A DNA stretch of 64,000 nucleotides from Castellaniella sp049651205 (GCF_049651205.1 NZ_JBASBR010000015.1:1-64000), one strand, 5' to 3'; shown: positions 51,801 to 60,222, numbered from the stretch's first letter. Program-made: numbers and translations. The notes: generated from the letters alone by a model not told the origin.

Positions 51801-51856
51801 GTGCACAGCGCCAGGCAGAACACGTTGCCCGGGTGCTGGAACGCGCCCTGGCGTAA
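48848..51856 (+). CDS. FAD-linked oxidase fused to an iron-sulfur subunit (GlcD-GlcF-type fusion)
   Basis: This 1002-residue fusion begins with an FAD-binding PCMH oxidase half (about 1-530). It contains APIIARGAGTSQCGQTVG, STAAQCTLGGMAGNNSCGSRS and YSGEHGDGLVRSEW. The second half has [4Fe-4S] ligands in CVGCKACKRECPTGVDMARMK and two CCG domains (PLCCGRTYLSAG, SSCCGMAGAFGYE). Such enzymes oxidise D-2-hydroxy acids (D-lactate, glycolate, D-2-hydroxyglutarate) and pass electrons to quinone. The following GlcG gene and glyoxylate-using aminotransferase favour a 2-hydroxy acid that gives glyoxylate or a similar oxo acid (inference). Confidence 0.88.
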   Translation: MDTLAPRIIVHAGQQRNALSQRLAREVQGEILFSSGDRGRYATDASIYQVDPIGVLVPKTFDDIRIAVDICRELKAPIIARGAGTSQCGQTVGHALILDNSKYLNQIVDLNLDAMTVTVEPGIVLDQLNAALRPHGVWFPVDVSTAAQCTLGGMAGNNSCGSRSIAYGNMVHNVQAIDALLSDGTEGCFQAMAQMLDDTSRLGALVQSLRDIATREHEEIARQVPNVLRRVGGYNLDIFNPQSVRPYTPDNSVNLAHLLVGSEGTLGITRQITLKLSPLPANKVLGVVNFPSLRAAMESAKHIVTLEPTAVELVDHTMITLGLGNPAFAPVIRQALIGEPSALLLVEFAGPSRDAQLHKLDQLADLMGDLGHPGCVVRLPEAHQQQALWGVRKAGLNIMMSMRGDGKPVSFIEDCAVPLEHLADYTSRLTEIFHKHGTSGTWYAHASVGTLHVRPILDMRVDGAEKMRAIAEEASAIVREYKGAYSGEHGDGLVRSEWISWQFGPRLARAFEDIKALFDPAGLMNPGKIVHPPKMDDVSLFRFKPSYQVLPFQPGLDWGAWNVTQNPREQTSGPAGSGNDPAKGFGKAIEMCNNNGHCRKFDAGAMCPSYRVTRDEQHLTRGRANTLRLALSGQMGPNAFVSEEVRRSLDLCVGCKACKRECPTGVDMARMKTEFLYQWQKQHGTTLKDRLIATMPKWAGWAARMPWLFNARDTVPGAAWLSEKLLGFSARRTLPRWRRDTFLSSAPADHHDDADVVLFADTFNNYLESENAHAALTVLSAAGYKVHVARPASHDAERNRPLCCGRTYLSAGLLDEAKKEASRVVSALQPFVARGVPVVGLEPSCLLSLRDEFLVMGLGEDAQALAKQSFLFEEFLAKEHQAGRLNLPLKALPQTRALLHGHCHQKAFDAVRPVQQVLGLVPGLQVQLIESSCCGMAGAFGYEASHFDISMKMAELSLLPAVRSAGPDDLIVADGTSCRHQIVDGAQRQAEHVARVLERALA

Positions 51857-51879
51857 GCCTTGTTTTTTGGAGCCTCACC

Positions 51880-52287
51880 ATGAACACCAAGCCTGTCCTC
51901 ACGGACGTAGACGTCCAAACGATTTTGCAGGGTGCTGCCAGATACGCCCGCGAACACCAATGGGCGGTCACCATTTCGGTGGTGGACGACGGTGGCCATC
52001 TTCTGGGCTTGCTGCGCCTGGATGGTGCGGCCCCCATCACGGCCACCATTTCACCGGGCAAGGCCCGTGCATCGGCCATGGGGCGCCGCGAATCCTCTGC
52101 CTACGAAACGTCCATCAACGAAGGCCGAACCGCCTATCTGTCTGTCCCCATGGATGCCATGCTGGAGGGTGGGGTGCCTGTTCTTGTAGATGGGCAAGTC
52201 GTTGGTGCAGTGGGGGTCTCGGGCGTCAAGTCGGTGCAAGACGTTGAAATCGGCAAGGCGGGCATTGCCGCACTGTTGAGCCCATAA
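51880..52287 (+). CDS. GlcG/HbpS-family protein
   Basis: This 135-residue protein of the GlcG/HbpS family has WAVTISVVDDGGHLLGLLRLDGA, ISPGKARASAMG and VPVLVDGQVVGAVGVSG. GlcG lies in the E. coli glycolate operon and its role is unknown. Some HbpS relatives bind heme. It starts 23 bases after the oxidase fusion. A paralogue lies in the glycerate cluster at 60256-60651. Confidence 0.85.
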   Translation: MNTKPVLTDVDVQTILQGAARYAREHQWAVTISVVDDGGHLLGLLRLDGAAPITATISPGKARASAMGRRESSAYETSINEGRTAYLSVPMDAMLEGGVPVLVDGQVVGAVGVSGVKSVQDVEIGKAGIAALLSP

Positions 52288-52429
52288 GCATTTGTATGGA
52301 TCCCGCCTGGCGAGATCCGCAACCGTGGGGCACGGCATATCCTGCCAAGCCTGGTTTTAAGGCCGCCAAAGAGGTGCTTCATTTCTTCGGCATACGAAAC
52401 GTTGATCTTACCTAGAGGGCAATCCCGAT

Positions 52430-53626
52430 ATGTTACGGCTCAGTGCACATCCTTCTGGTCGTCATTTTCTGCAGATTCCCGGGCCTACCAATGTGCCCGA
52501 TCGGGTTCTGCGCGCCATCGACCATGGCACCATCGATCACCGGGGGCCCGAGTTCGGCGAACTCGGAAAATCTGTGCTGTCCGGCTTGAAAAAGCTCTTC
52601 AGGACAGAAAGCCCCGTCATCATTTATCCCGCTTCGGGCACTGGGGCTTGGGAGGCCGCACTGGTCAATGCCTTGTCGGCCAATAATTTAGTGTTGATGG
52701 CAGAAACCGGACACTTTGCCACGCTCTGGAAAAAAATGGCGGTCAGCCTGGGCTTGCGGGTTGAGTTTCTACCTGGAGACTGGCGGCGCGCGGCAGACCC
52801 AGATGTCATCGAAGCGCGCTTGCGCGCCGACACCGCCCACGAGATCAAGGCCGTGTGCATTGTGCACAATGAAACCGCTACGGGGGTTACCAGCGATATC
52901 CCCGCTGTTCGCGAGGCCATCAACCGCGCCAGTCATCCCGCCTTGCTGATGGTCGATACCATTTCGTCACTGGGCTCGATCGATTATCGGCATGATGAGT
53001 GGGGGGTGGATGTTACGGTCGCCGGTTCTCAAAAAGGCATGATGTTGCCTCCGGGGCTGTCATTCAATGCCGTCAGCGAAAAAGCACTGGCCGCCAGCCA
53101 AAAAAATGATCTGCGCCGCTCTTACTGGGATTGGCATGCCATGATCGCCATCAACCCCACCGGCTATTTTCCGTACACGCCGGCCACCAATTTGCTGTAT
53201 GGCCTGCACGAGGCCCTGGAGATGCTCTTTGACGAAGGGCTCGATACCGTATTCCAGCGCCATAAGCGCCACGCCGAGGCTACGCGCCGTGCTGTTCGGG
53301 CCTGGGGCCTGGAAATCCTCTGTGCCGACCCCGATCGTTACAGCCCCTCGCTTACCGCCGTGATGATGCCCGAGGGGCACAGCGCCGATGCGTTTCGCAA
53401 GATTGTGCTTGATCACTTCAATATGTCACTTGGCCAGGGGCTTAGCAAAGTAAAAGACAAAGTATTCCGGATCGGTCATCTGGGCGATCTAAACGATCTC
53501 ACGGTCTGCGGGACGCTCGCAGGCGTCGAGATGGGGCTGGCTTTGGCAGGGGTGCCGCATCAACCGGGTGGCACTCGGGCAGCCATGAGCTATCTCACCG
53601 AAAAGGCCGAGGTGCGGTCGCGCTAG
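52430..53626 (+). CDS. Serine-glyoxylate aminotransferase-like class V aminotransferase
   Basis: This 398-residue PLP enzyme resembles serine-glyoxylate transaminases of the serine cycle. The N-terminal HFLQIPGPTNVPDRVLRAIDHGTIDHRGPEF is characteristic. PLP-binding segments are YPASGTGAWEAAL, LLMVDTISSLGSIDYRHDEW, and the lysine in VAGSQKGMMLPPGLSFN. It can transfer the amino group of serine or another amino acid to glyoxylate, giving glycine. It links the oxidase product to amino-acid metabolism in this cluster. It starts 142 bases after the GlcG gene with GAGGG upstream. Confidence 0.88.
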   Translation: MLRLSAHPSGRHFLQIPGPTNVPDRVLRAIDHGTIDHRGPEFGELGKSVLSGLKKLFRTESPVIIYPASGTGAWEAALVNALSANNLVLMAETGHFATLWKKMAVSLGLRVEFLPGDWRRAADPDVIEARLRADTAHEIKAVCIVHNETATGVTSDIPAVREAINRASHPALLMVDTISSLGSIDYRHDEWGVDVTVAGSQKGMMLPPGLSFNAVSEKALAASQKNDLRRSYWDWHAMIAINPTGYFPYTPATNLLYGLHEALEMLFDEGLDTVFQRHKRHAEATRRAVRAWGLEILCADPDRYSPSLTAVMMPEGHSADAFRKIVLDHFNMSLGQGLSKVKDKVFRIGHLGDLNDLTVCGTLAGVEMGLALAGVPHQPGGTRAAMSYLTEKAEVRSR

Positions 53627-53645
53627 CGCGCGACTGACCAAGGAT

Positions 53646-53822
53646 ATGAGCAAACAGTCGTCGCAGCCCTGTGATCGGGTTGCGGCTTGTCCTACAGGAG
53701 GAACCGTACACTCAATGAGCAGCACAGGAGGCTTTATGGAGACAACCCAACAGCCGATACGGTGGCCATTTACGGGTGCATTGCATGCCGGACACCGCCA
53801 GCGGCTTACAAATTCAGGGTGA
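53646..53822 (+). CDS. Possible small protein or leader peptide
   Basis: A 58-codon frame (MSKQSSQPCDRV at the start) ends four bases before the TRAP binding-protein ATG. In-frame internal ATGs at 53715 and 53736 follow strong ACAGGAGG sequences. The one at 53736 (METTQQPIRW, 28 residues) has ideal spacing of about three to five bases. No similarity was recognised. It could be a leader that couples translation to the binding protein, whose own ribosome site is weak. Confidence 0.3.
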   Translation: MSKQSSQPCDRVAACPTGGTVHSMSSTGGFMETTQQPIRWPFTGALHAGHRQRLTNSG

Positions 53823-53826
53823 AACA

Positions 53827-54822
53827 ATGATTAGACAGACCAAAAAATTAGTTCGTTTGATGGCCGCTGCCGGCGTATTTGCGTTTGCTGCGATATCCAC
53901 CGCACAGGCGGCCACCACCACTATCCGTCTGGGCCACGTAGGCGAGCCAGGCTCGTTGATGGAAGCCACTGCCAACGAGTTTGCCAAGCGGGTAAATGCC
54001 AAGTTGGGCGACAAGGCCAAGGTAGAAACCTATGGCTCTAGCCAGTTGGGCAACGACACCGAGATGTTGCGCAAATTGAAGCTGGGCACCATCGACATGG
54101 CGTTGCCGTCTACCGTCATGAGCTCCGTCGATCCCGTATTTGCCTTGTTCGAGATGCCATTTCTGATCAAGGATCATGCGCATATGGCCAAGGTGCAGCA
54201 CAACGAATACATCGTGGGCAAGATGACCGAAGCCGCCAAGAAAAACGGCTATGTGTTGCTGGCCTTGTGGGAAAACGGCTTTCGCAACATCACCAACAAC
54301 GTTCGTCCCATCCGCACCCCCGAAGACCTCAAGGGGATCAAGTTGCGTACCCCCAGCGGCGAGTGGCGCGTGAAGATGTTCAAGTCTTATGGTGCCAGCC
54401 CCACGCCGCTGCCGTATTCGGAAACCTTTGTGGCGTTGCAAACTGGTGCTGTAGACGGCCAGGAGAACCCCTTGGCACAAATCTATCCGGCGCACTTCTA
54501 CGAGGTGCAAAAGTATCTTACCCTCTCGCACCACGTATACACCCCGGTGTCTTTGCTCTCGGGTGCCAGCTGGAAACGTCTGCCCGAAGATGTCCGCAAG
54601 ACCATCCGGGAAGTCGGGCTTGAGATGCAGCCGGTGGCGCTTGAGTACGGTGCCAAGATGGATGAAGACTTGCTCGTCAAGCTCAAAGAGAAAGGCATGG
54701 AAGTCAACACCATCGACCAGGCCGCTTTCGAGAAGGCTTCCAAGCCCATCTACGACGAGTTTGAGAAAACAGTCCCTGATGGCAAGAAGATGATTGAAGT
54801 CATCGAGTCGCTGAAACAATAA
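53827..54822 (+). CDS. TRAP transporter substrate-binding protein (DctP type)
   Basis: This 331-residue periplasmic binding protein has a signal peptide with the core LMAAAGVFAFAAISTAQA. Family features are GSSQLGNDTEMLRKLKLGTIDMALPS, the arginine-containing LKGIKLRTPSGEWRVKMFKSYGASPTPLPYSE, and VALQTGAVDGQENPLAQIY. This is the typical C4-dicarboxylate or sugar-acid DctP subgroup, unlike the protein at 43242. The start follows a small open frame closely. Confidence 0.92.
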   Translation: MIRQTKKLVRLMAAAGVFAFAAISTAQAATTTIRLGHVGEPGSLMEATANEFAKRVNAKLGDKAKVETYGSSQLGNDTEMLRKLKLGTIDMALPSTVMSSVDPVFALFEMPFLIKDHAHMAKVQHNEYIVGKMTEAAKKNGYVLLALWENGFRNITNNVRPIRTPEDLKGIKLRTPSGEWRVKMFKSYGASPTPLPYSETFVALQTGAVDGQENPLAQIYPAHFYEVQKYLTLSHHVYTPVSLLSGASWKRLPEDVRKTIREVGLEMQPVALEYGAKMDEDLLVKLKEKGMEVNTIDQAAFEKASKPIYDEFEKTVPDGKKMIEVIESLKQ

Positions 54823-54831
54823 ACCGTGGCA

Positions 54832-54860
54832 CGGGCCCAGCCGCCTGGTGGCCGGGCCCG
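54832..54860 (+). other. Intercistronic hairpin after the TRAP binding protein
   Basis: CGGGCCC (54832-54838) pairs with GGGCCCG (54854-54860), with further GCC/GGC pairing inside. It stands ten bases after the binding-protein stop. Such hairpins can protect the upstream message so the binding protein is made in excess of the permeases. Confidence 0.5.
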
Positions 54861-54888
54861 CCAACTGCTGCTTCCAAATGAGACTCTT

Positions 54889-55410
54889 ATGAATACAGTT
54901 GATTCTCTGCGGTATGCCCTGGATCGTATCCTGGCGGCGATCGTGATGATTCTGGTGCTGGCATTGTCGTTTATTGTCATTTTGGGGTTTACCACGCGTT
55001 TGATGGGTATGCCTTTGTCCTGGACGGACGAGCTTGCGGGTATTGGATTGGCCTGGCTGACGTTTTATGGCAGTGCATTGGCCGCCGGACGGGGTGCGCA
55101 CATTGCCAGCCCCAGCGTCCTGGCAATTATCCCGCTTAAGTGGCGCCTGGTTGTCACCGTGCTCTCCGAAATCTGCACCATTGCGTTTTTTGTCTTGCTG
55201 GGTTGGATGGGTATGTATGTGGTCGAGATCCTGGCGGGCAGCAATCTGGTCAGCTTGCCGGCGATTTCTCAACAGCTCACGCAATCTGCGGTGCCGGTGG
55301 GTGCAGCCCTGTTTATTCTGGCCGAAATCCTGCGTTTGCCCGAGCTTCTGAAAACAACGGCTGCTGGTGATTCCTCGGCCGAAAGCGATGCCGAAGATGA
55401 CATTTTCTGA
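54889..55410 (+). CDS. TRAP transporter small permease (DctQ type)
   Basis: This 173-residue, four-helix membrane protein includes AAIVMILVLALSFIVILGFTTRLMG. The DctQ segment PLSWTDELAGIGLAWLTFYGSALAAGRGAHI follows. ATG 54889 is chosen because the upstream frame lacks features and overlaps the hairpin. The C-terminus is acidic. It is the middle gene of the second DctPQM set. Confidence 0.9.
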   Translation: MNTVDSLRYALDRILAAIVMILVLALSFIVILGFTTRLMGMPLSWTDELAGIGLAWLTFYGSALAAGRGAHIASPSVLAIIPLKWRLVVTVLSEICTIAFFVLLGWMGMYVVEILAGSNLVSLPAISQQLTQSAVPVGAALFILAEILRLPELLKTTAAGDSSAESDAEDDIF

Positions 55411-55465
55411 TCTTTCCCCGTACTGATCTCCAGCTACCCGTCTCTCCTATCCGCCGAGGTTATCC

Positions 55466-56752
55466 ATGGCTATTACCCTCATGTTGTTGGGTCTGTTGGC
55501 CCTGATTGTCATCAATATCCCGATTGCAGTGGCACTGGCAATTGTGGGCGCCGCGGGCACGTATCTCAGTTACGGTGCCAATGCGCTGCCAGAGGTGCCG
55601 CTGGTGCTTTTTGATGGTTCCACCAATTTTTCGTTGCTGGCCATCCCGCTGTTTATCTTTGCCGGCGCCATCATGAACAGCTCCAGCCTGGCGCGTCGCC
55701 TGATCGACCTGACCACGGCATTGCTCGGTTTCATCCGCGGCGGTCTGGCGTTGGTCACTATTGGCGCTTCGGCATTTTTTGCCGAGATCTCGGGCTCAGC
55801 CGTGGCTGGTGTGGCGGCACTGGGCAGTGTCCTCATCCCGGCGATGGAAAAAAAAGGCTACTCCAAAGAATTCGCCGCAGCGATTTCGTCCTCTGCGGCC
55901 AGTCTGGCCATTATTTTGCCACCGTCGATTCCGATGATTTTGTATGCGGTGATGGCTCAAGAATCCATCGTCAAGATGTTCATTGCCGGGGTGTTGCCAG
56001 GTCTCCTGGGGGCATTGGGCCTGGCTGCTATGTCGTACTACCTGGCACGCAAAAACAATTTTCCTGTTGAGGCGCGATTCAAGGCGTCGGTGCTGCGCAA
56101 GGCTTTTAAAGAAGCCTTTTGGGCGCTTACCATCCCGGTGATTATCCTGGGAGGGATCTTTGGCGGGTTTGTGACGGCAACCGAGGGTGCCGGGTTGGCC
56201 GTGCTGGTGGCACTGATCATCGCCGGCATTATTTATCGCGAGCTTAGCTTTAAAAAGCTCTACGACGCCTGCGTGCAAAGCGGAATCCAGACTGCCGTTG
56301 TGATGTTGCTGGTGGCCGCCTCGGCACTGGTGGGCTCGTACCTTACCCAGGCGCGCCTGCCCCAGGAGCTTGCCGCCAGCATCGAAAGCTTCAGCTCCAA
56401 CAAATACGTCATTTTGATGATCATGAACGTGTTCTTCCTGGTGCTGGGAATGTTCCTGCATTCGGCTGCAGCCATCATTCTGGTAATTCCAATCGTGATG
56501 CCGCTGGTGCACTCGGTGGGGATCGATCCGGTGCACTTTGGCCTGATCGTCACCATCAACCTGGCGATTGGTCAGCAAACCCCGCCGGTTGCCAGTGTGC
56601 TGATCACTGCGTGCTCAATTGCAAAATCCGATATCTGGCGCACCACCCGTGCCAATCTGGGCTTCATCGGTGTGCTGCTGGCCGTGTTGATGATCAACAC
56701 CTATTTGCCGGATATTTCGCTGTCGCTGGTGCGGTTCGTGTATGGCGGCTAA
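55466..56752 (+). CDS. TRAP transporter large permease (DctM type)
   Basis: This 428-residue multi-helix permease has LLAIPLFIFAGAIMNSSSLARRLIDLTTALLGFIRGGLALVTIGASAFFAEISGSAVAGVAALGSVLIPAMEKKGYS-type segments. SLAIILPPSIPMILYAVMA and INLAIGQQTPPVASVLIT follow. It is the channel of the second TRAP importer. It is followed 18 bases later by the crotonase gene, so transport and CoA enzymes are one unit. Confidence 0.92.
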   Translation: MAITLMLLGLLALIVINIPIAVALAIVGAAGTYLSYGANALPEVPLVLFDGSTNFSLLAIPLFIFAGAIMNSSSLARRLIDLTTALLGFIRGGLALVTIGASAFFAEISGSAVAGVAALGSVLIPAMEKKGYSKEFAAAISSSAASLAIILPPSIPMILYAVMAQESIVKMFIAGVLPGLLGALGLAAMSYYLARKNNFPVEARFKASVLRKAFKEAFWALTIPVIILGGIFGGFVTATEGAGLAVLVALIIAGIIYRELSFKKLYDACVQSGIQTAVVMLLVAASALVGSYLTQARLPQELAASIESFSSNKYVILMIMNVFFLVLGMFLHSAAAIILVIPIVMPLVHSVGIDPVHFGLIVTINLAIGQQTPPVASVLITACSIAKSDIWRTTRANLGFIGVLLAVLMINTYLPDISLSLVRFVYGG

Positions 56753-56770
56753 TGGCCCACAGGTGCTCAG

Positions 56771-57553
56771 ATGACTGACGATCTTGTTTTCAAAAAATCC
56801 GGTACACGGGCAGATATTTGCTTCAACCGTCCGCATCACCACAATGCCATGACGTTTGCTATGTACGAGGGGCTGGAAGCTATCTGTGATGAGCTTGATG
56901 CTGATCCCGGCGTACGGGTCGTTGTGTTGCGTGGGGCTGGTGACAAAGCTTTCGTGGCGGGTACCGATATTGCACAGTTTCAGCATTTCAAAAGTGGCGA
57001 CGACGCCATTGCCTACGAAACGCGAATTGACCGGGTGGTGGGGCGCCTGGAGCGCCTTAAGTGCACCACCATCGCCGTGTTGCACGGGGTATGTGCCGGC
57101 GGTGGTGTGCCTATTGCCTTGGCGTGCGACTTTCGCTATGCAGATCCTGCGCTGCGTCTGGGTGTGCCTATCGCCCGCACATTGGGCAATTGTCTTTCGA
57201 TGGCCAATGTGGCGCTTTTGCTGGATTTTGTGGGGGTTGCCCGTGCCAAAGAGCTTCTGATGCTGGGACGCATGATCACAGCTCAGGAGGCGCTGGCTGC
57301 CGGTGTGGTTAATGCCATATATGAGACATCCGAGATGGTGCAAAAAATAGAGGATGTCATCACTGAGATTCAGGGCCTGGCGCCACTCACGCTAACGGCC
57401 ATGAAAACCGCCATCAGACGTACCCAGATGGTGCGTCGGGCCAGCCCAGAGGCCGCCGAGGACCTGATCCGTTTGTGCTATGGCAGCGAGGATTTTCACG
57501 ATGCCGTCGAGGCATTTTTACAGAAACGCCGGCCGGTATGGCATGGCCGATAA
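56771..57553 (+). CDS. Divergent enoyl-CoA hydratase/isomerase family protein
   Basis: This 260-residue crotonase-fold protein keeps oxyanion-hole segments, DKAFVAGTDIAQF and HGVCAGGGVPIALACDFRYA. Where hydratases have catalytic glutamates and the PGxGG loop it reads LRLGVPIARTLGNCLSMANV, without either. The reaction is therefore probably not simple hydration. Decarboxylation, thioester hydrolysis or lyase chemistry are possible for this fold. It is followed 15 bases later by the CoA-transferase gene and likely acts on its product. Confidence 0.8.
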   Translation: MTDDLVFKKSGTRADICFNRPHHHNAMTFAMYEGLEAICDELDADPGVRVVVLRGAGDKAFVAGTDIAQFQHFKSGDDAIAYETRIDRVVGRLERLKCTTIAVLHGVCAGGGVPIALACDFRYADPALRLGVPIARTLGNCLSMANVALLLDFVGVARAKELLMLGRMITAQEALAAGVVNAIYETSEMVQKIEDVITEIQGLAPLTLTAMKTAIRRTQMVRRASPEAAEDLIRLCYGSEDFHDAVEAFLQKRRPVWHGR

Positions 57554-57568
57554 AGAAAGGAAACCGCG

Positions 57569-58762
57569 ATGTCTTTGCCGCTAGAAGGTGTCCAGGTACT
57601 GGATATGTCACAGATTATGGCGGGGCCCTATTGCACCATGGTGCTGGCCGATATGGGCGCCGATGTCATCAAGATCGAGAAAATCAAAGGGGGGGATGAC
57701 TCCCGCCAGATGGGGCCGTTTGTCGAGGGCGAATCCACTTGCTTCATGCAGATCAATCGCAATAAGCGCAGCGTGGCACTCAACCTCAAGGACGAAGCCG
57801 TGCGCGAGGTTTTCTACGACATGGCACGCCAAAGCGATATCGTGGTCGAGAACTACCGGCCCGGGGTTACACAATCCTTGGCGGTGGATTACGAGACACT
57901 ACGCAAAATTAATCCCGGCCTTATTTATTGCTCTATTTCAGGCTATGGCCAAAGCGGCCCCTATCGCAACAAGGGCGGGTTTGATTTGGTCGCCCAAGGT
58001 GCCACGGGCCTGATGTCGATGACAGGCGAGCCAGGAGGCAGGCCCCTGAAAACCGGCGTGGCTGTCTATGACATCGGTGCGGGCATTACCGCCCTGTATT
58101 CCATTCTGGCTGCGTATATTCATCGGCAAAAAACCGGTGAAGGCCAGCATGTGGATGTCGCGATCAGCGAGTGTGGCATCCCCTGGTTTACCTGGGAGGC
58201 AGCCGCCTATTTTGCCGAGGGGCGAGAGCCCCACGCCGATGGCTGGCGTCATCGGGTGTCTGCGCCGTATCAGTCACTGGCCACGCGCAACGGCTATCTG
58301 GTGCTGGGGTGTGCCAACCAGCGCACCTGGGAGCGCTTTTGCGAGGATGTCGTTACCAGGCCTGAGTGGATTCAGGATCCACGATTCCTCACCAACTCAG
58401 ATCGCAAGGCGCACATTGAGGTGCTTGAGCCGCTTATTGAAGCCGAGCTGGCCAAAGAGGACACTGCCTTCTGGATTCAGCGCTGTGATGCGGCTGGTGT
58501 GCCGGCCGGGCCCATCAACCGCTTTTCAGAGATGCTGGCCGATCCGCACTATGTCGCTCGTGGGATGGTCCAGCAGTTTGATCATCCTACGGTGGGGCTG
58601 GTTAAAACGCTGGGCTTTGCCAGCAAATTTTCAGCCACACCGCAGCAAATCCGGCGTCCCAGCCCCTTGTTAGGCCAGCACACCGACGAAGTGCTGCACG
58701 CGTTTGGCATGGATGACGAGCGGATCGCCACGCTACGTGACCGTGGGGTTGTTGGCCCCTGA
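57569..58762 (+). CDS. Class III CoA-transferase (CaiB/BaiF family)
   Basis: This 397-residue enzyme moves CoA between carboxylic acids. Family segments are PLEGVQVLDMSQIMAGPYCTMVLADMGADVIKIEKIKGGDDSR, FMQINRNKRSVALNLKDE, and IYCSISGYGQSGPYRNKGGFDLVAQGATGLMSMTGEPGGRPLK. The catalytic aspartate lies just after this, in GVAVYDIGAG. It would activate the acid imported by the TRAP system using succinyl-CoA or acetyl-CoA. It ends the cluster, convergent with pyruvate kinase. Confidence 0.9.
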   Translation: MSLPLEGVQVLDMSQIMAGPYCTMVLADMGADVIKIEKIKGGDDSRQMGPFVEGESTCFMQINRNKRSVALNLKDEAVREVFYDMARQSDIVVENYRPGVTQSLAVDYETLRKINPGLIYCSISGYGQSGPYRNKGGFDLVAQGATGLMSMTGEPGGRPLKTGVAVYDIGAGITALYSILAAYIHRQKTGEGQHVDVAISECGIPWFTWEAAAYFAEGREPHADGWRHRVSAPYQSLATRNGYLVLGCANQRTWERFCEDVVTRPEWIQDPRFLTNSDRKAHIEVLEPLIEAELAKEDTAFWIQRCDAAGVPAGPINRFSEMLADPHYVARGMVQQFDHPTVGLVKTLGFASKFSATPQQIRRPSPLLGQHTDEVLHAFGMDDERIATLRDRGVVGP

Positions 58763-58785
58763 TGCTATTGGGCTTTAGTTTGTAA

Positions 58786-60222
58786 TCAGCAGGCCTTTTG
58801 CGTTTCAGGCACCTGCGAAATATGCAGCAAGTTGGTGCTGCCGCTGCGGCCAAACGGCAAACCGGCAATCACAATCAGGGTATCGCCAGGTTGTGCCAGG
58901 CCGGCGGTGCAGGCTGCCTGGGTGGCGCAGGCAATCATCTCGCTGGATTCTTGCAGTTGTTCGGGAAAATGCACCGGCCGCACGCCCCAGACGAGGGCCA
59001 GACGCCGGGCGGTGCGCTGCTCGGGGGTCAGGGCCAGGATGGGAGTGGTGGGGCGCTCGCGGCTGGCCCGCAAGGCGCTAAACCCCGACGCCGTGTAGGC
59101 CACGGTGGCCGCCGGCTGCAGCAGGCCGGCCACCCGGCGCAGGGCACAGCAGATGGCGTCGGGTATATTGGATTCGGCCTGGCTGTGGGTGGCATCCAGG
59201 TTGTCGCGCCACGATGGGTCGGACTCTACCTCGCGGATGATGTTGTTCATGATGGTGACGGCCTCAAGCGGGTACTGGCCCGAGGCAGATTCTGCCGACA
59301 ACATCACGGCATCGGCGCCGCTGTATACGGCCGTAGCCACATCCGAGGCCTCGGCCCGCGTGGGTACGGGCGAGGTGATCATGGACTCGAGCATCTGGGT
59401 GGCCACCACCACCGGCTTGCCGGCGGCGCGGGCATGACGCACGATACGCTGTTGCAGCACCGGCACGCGTTGGGGGGGAAGCTCGACCCCCAGATCGCCG
59501 CGGGCCACCATGATGCCGTCGGCCTGTTCGATGATGCCATCCAGGTGTTCGATAGCGGCGGGCTTCTCCAGCTTGGCCATGATCCAGGCCTGATCGCCAA
59601 TCAACTGGCGTGCCTCGGTGATGTCTTCGGGGCGTTGCACAAAGGACAGTGCCACCCAATCCACCCCCAGCGATAGCCCAAACGCGAGGTCATCGCGGTC
59701 TTTGGCGGTAAGGGGTGAAATCGGCAGGATTACCCCGGGGACATTGACCCCCTTGCGATCGGACAACGGCCCGCCCACCATCACGGTGGTTTCGGCAAAG
59801 TCGGGGCCGTGCTGGTCTACCCGCAGGCGCAGCTTGCCGTCGTCCAGCAGCAGGTCGGTGCCGTCTTCCAGTGCGGCAAAGATTTCGGGGTGGGGCAGAT
59901 GGGCGCGCCGGTCATCGCCTTCGGCTGCGTCCAGATCCAGCCGAAACGGCTGGCCCGCCTGCAGGATAACCATGCCGTTTGCCATTTTGCCCACGCGCAG
60001 CTTGGGGCCTTGCAGATCCATCAGGATGCCGATGGGCCGGCCGATGTCCTGTTCGATCTGGCGGATGATGCGGTAGCGTTCAGCGTGGTCTTCGTGGGTG
60101 CCGTGGCTGAAATTAAGCCGAAACACATTGGCACCGGCGTCCACCAGGGCGCGGATCTCGTCGGGGGTAGAGCTGGCCGGGCCCAGGGTGGCCAGAATGC
60201 GGGCGCGTCGTTCGCGGGTCAT
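58786..60222 (-). CDS. pyk: Pyruvate kinase
   Basis: This 478-residue enzyme converts phosphoenolpyruvate and ADP to pyruvate and ATP. Motifs are ARILATLGPASSTPDEIRALVDAGANVFRLNFSHG, MDLQGPKLRVG, and IMAKLEKPAAIEHLDGIIEQADGIMVARGDLGVELP with the catalytic lysine. KPVVVATQMLESMI and RAEASDVATAVYSGADAVMLSAESA follow. It is the last gene after GlcG and glycerate kinase, a common arrangement that completes glycerate degradation. Confidence 0.95.
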   Translation of the reverse strand: MTRERRARILATLGPASSTPDEIRALVDAGANVFRLNFSHGTHEDHAERYRIIRQIEQDIGRPIGILMDLQGPKLRVGKMANGMVILQAGQPFRLDLDAAEGDDRRAHLPHPEIFAALEDGTDLLLDDGKLRLRVDQHGPDFAETTVMVGGPLSDRKGVNVPGVILPISPLTAKDRDDLAFGLSLGVDWVALSFVQRPEDITEARQLIGDQAWIMAKLEKPAAIEHLDGIIEQADGIMVARGDLGVELPPQRVPVLQQRIVRHARAAGKPVVVATQMLESMITSPVPTRAEASDVATAVYSGADAVMLSAESASGQYPLEAVTIMNNIIREVESDPSWRDNLDATHSQAESNIPDAICCALRRVAGLLQPAATVAYTASGFSALRASRERPTTPILALTPEQRTARRLALVWGVRPVHFPEQLQESSEMIACATQAACTAGLAQPGDTLIVIAGLPFGRSGSTNLLHISQVPETQKAC

